The notes below the pieces were generated by a model. That model searched no databases, was not told where the DNA came from, and was given only the letters and a program-made list of their open reading frames with translations. Positions 4,401-5,472 of a stretch of DNA of 5,472 nt are shown piece by piece; the stretch's first letter is position 1, and every line of letters begins with the position of its first letter. The DNA comes from Pseudolabrys sp. (GTDB lineage Bacteria; Pseudomonadota; Alphaproteobacteria; Rhizobiales; Xanthobacteraceae), in the NCBI GenBank assembly GCA_019246455.1, contig JAFAQJ010000388.1, positions 1 through 5,472 on the forward strand. The letters run 5' to 3'. The translations under genes were made by a program, and so were the position numbers.

Positions 4401-5472
4401 ATGGCGCAGACGTTTACCGGTCGCAAGCGCGTACGGAAGTTTTTCGGAAAAATCGAGGAAGTCGCGGAGATGCCGAACCTCATCGAGGTTCAGAAGGCGT
4501 CCTATGACCAATTCTTGCTGGTGAAGGCTCCGGAAGGCGGCCGTCCCGACGAGGGTCTCCAGGCGGTTTTCCGCTCGGTATTCCCGATCTCAGATTTCTC
4601 CGGCTCGTCGATGCTCGAATTCGTGAAATATGAATTCGAAGCGCCGAAATACGACGTCGACGAGTGCCGCCAGCGCGGCATGACTTTCGCGGCGCCGCTC
4701 AAGGTGACGCTGCGCCTCATCGTGTTCGATATCGACGAAGAGACCGGCGCCAAGTCCGTCAAGGACATCAAGGAGCAGGACGTCTACATGGGCGATATCC
4801 CGCTCATGACGAATAACGGCACCTTCATCGTCAACGGCACCGAGCGCGTCATTGTTTCGCAGATGCATCGTTCGCCCGGCGTGTTCTTCGACCACGACAA
4901 GGGTAAGACCCACTCCTCGGGCAAACTGCTGTTTGCTGCCCGTATCATTCCGTATCGCGGTTCCTGGCTCGACATCGAGTTCGACGCCAAGGACATCGTG
5001 CATGCGCGCATCGACCGCCGCCGCAAGATTCCAGTGACGTCGCTGCTTTACGCGCTCGGTCTCGACGGCGAAGACATCCTCGCGACCTTCTACAAGCACA
5101 TCAATTACAAGCGCATCAAAGAAGGCGGCTGGCGCGTTCCGTTCGATGCCAACCGTCTCAAGGGCTACAAGGCGATCAACGATTTGATCGACGCCGACAC
5201 CGGCAAGACCGTGCTCGAGGCCGGCAAGAAGCTCACGGTGCGTCAGGCCCGCCAGCTTGCGGAAAAGGGGCTCAAGGCCCTGCGCATGACCGACGAAGAG
5301 CTCGTCGGTCATTACATTGCGCTCGATCTAGTCAATCCGAAAACCGGCGAAATCTATCTCGAGGCGGGCGAAGAGCTCACCGAGAAGAACCTCAAGATGC
5401 TGATCGATGCCGGCTACAAGGAGCTGCCGCTCCTCGACATCGACCACGTCAATGTCGGCGCCTACATCCGCA
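4401..5472 (+). CDS. rpoB: DNA-directed RNA polymerase subunit beta, N-terminal part
   Basis: The reading frame is open from ATG 4401 to the window edge, 357 codons without a stop; the complete protein is usually about 1,350-1,400 residues, so roughly a quarter is seen. It forms one jaw of core RNA polymerase. [18 protein letters not shown] and [17 protein letters not shown] mark the N terminus. [20 protein letters not shown] includes the conserved QxHRSPG (154-160); V152 corresponds to the E. coli V146 rifampicin-resistance position and is wild type. From about residue 230 the frame covers the lineage-specific insert in the lobe. The start has purine-rich AGAGAGAGACGA just upstream. rpoC is expected beyond the edge. 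Confidence 0.98.
   Translation, partial: MAQTFTGRKRVRKFFGKIEEVAEMPNLIEVQKASYDQFLLVKAPEGGRPDEGLQAVFRSVFPISDFSGSSMLEFVKYEFEAPKYDVDECRQRGMTFAAPLKVTLRLIVFDIDEETGAKSVKDIKEQDVYMGDIPLMTNNGTFIVNGTERVIVSQMHRSPGVFFDHDKGKTHSSGKLLFAARIIPYRGSWLDIEFDAKDIVHARIDRRRKIPVTSLLYALGLDGEDILATFYKHINYKRIKEGGWRVPFDANRLKGYKAINDLIDADTGKTVLEAGKKLTVRQARQLAEKGLKALRMTDEELVGHYIALDLVNPKTGEIYLEAGEELTEKNLKMLIDAGYKELPLLDIDHVNVGAYIR

Noticed and set aside
3474..4483. Two overlapping minus-strand open frames of about 250 codons opposite rplJ, rplL and the rpoB start
   Set aside because: They mirror rplJ/rplL coding sequence, overlap each other, and show no family motif or ribosome binding site.
4590..5312. 240-codon minus-strand open frame opposite rpoB
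   Set aside because: It is a shadow of the conserved rpoB frame, with a His/Glu/Val-rich translation typical of antisense GC-rich coding DNA.
1..5472. CRISPR array, insertion sequence, prophage or defence system
   Set aside because: No regularly spaced direct repeats, transposase or phage-like frames are visible; gene content is core translation and transcription machinery throughout.

Overview
The window is a conserved housekeeping locus of a high-GC alphaproteobacterium: three tRNA genes, secE-nusG, ribosomal protein genes rplK-rplA and rplJ-rplL, and the start of rpoB. The proteins (short single-span SecE, GTG-started L10, RpoB beginning [16 protein letters not shown]), the CTTGAC/CTATAT-like promoter and a dispersed ATGATC...GATCAT palindrome together suggest a Rhizobiales/Hyphomicrobiales member, probably near Bradyrhizobium, Rhodopseudomonas or Nitrobacter. 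I cannot name the genus. All genes look intact; rpoB runs off the right edge.

Layout. Positions 1-265 hold a minus-strand tRNA unit, tRNA-Tyr(GTA) then tRNA-Gly(TCC), with a good stable-RNA-type promoter at 310-338. After a 169-bp divergent spacer come plus-strand tRNA-Trp(CCA) (435-511), secE (561-758) and nusG (786-1364). A 153-bp gap with a palindromic repeat leads to rplK (1518-1946) and rplA (1952-2653), which end at a clear Rho-independent terminator (2676-2706). A 574-bp gene-free stretch follows, unusually long for this locus. It carries a candidate promoter (2747-2775) and a hairpin-rich rplJ leader. Then come rplJ (3228-3743), rplL (3780-4160), a 240-bp spacer with four hairpins, and rpoB (4401 to the edge). 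The terminator and promoter split the ribosomal proteins into secE-nusG-rplKA and rplJL-rpoB(C) units.

How it fits together: SecE is a subunit of the protein-export channel; NusG couples RNA polymerase to Rho and the ribosome; L11, L1, L10 and L7/L12 build the ribosomal stalks that handle translation factors; RpoB is the RNA polymerase beta subunit. In E. coli the L11 and L10 operons are controlled at their mRNA leaders by L1 and by the L10-L12 complex.

The most interesting signal is not a gene. A perfect 18-nt inverted repeat places one arm in the rplJ leader (3064-3081) and the other over the rplL Shine-Dalgarno (3755-3772). In the mRNA the arms could pair across all of rplJ and shut the rplL ribosome binding site, a candidate long-range switch for L10:L7/L12 stoichiometry. 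I found no CRISPR, insertion sequence, phage or defence genes.
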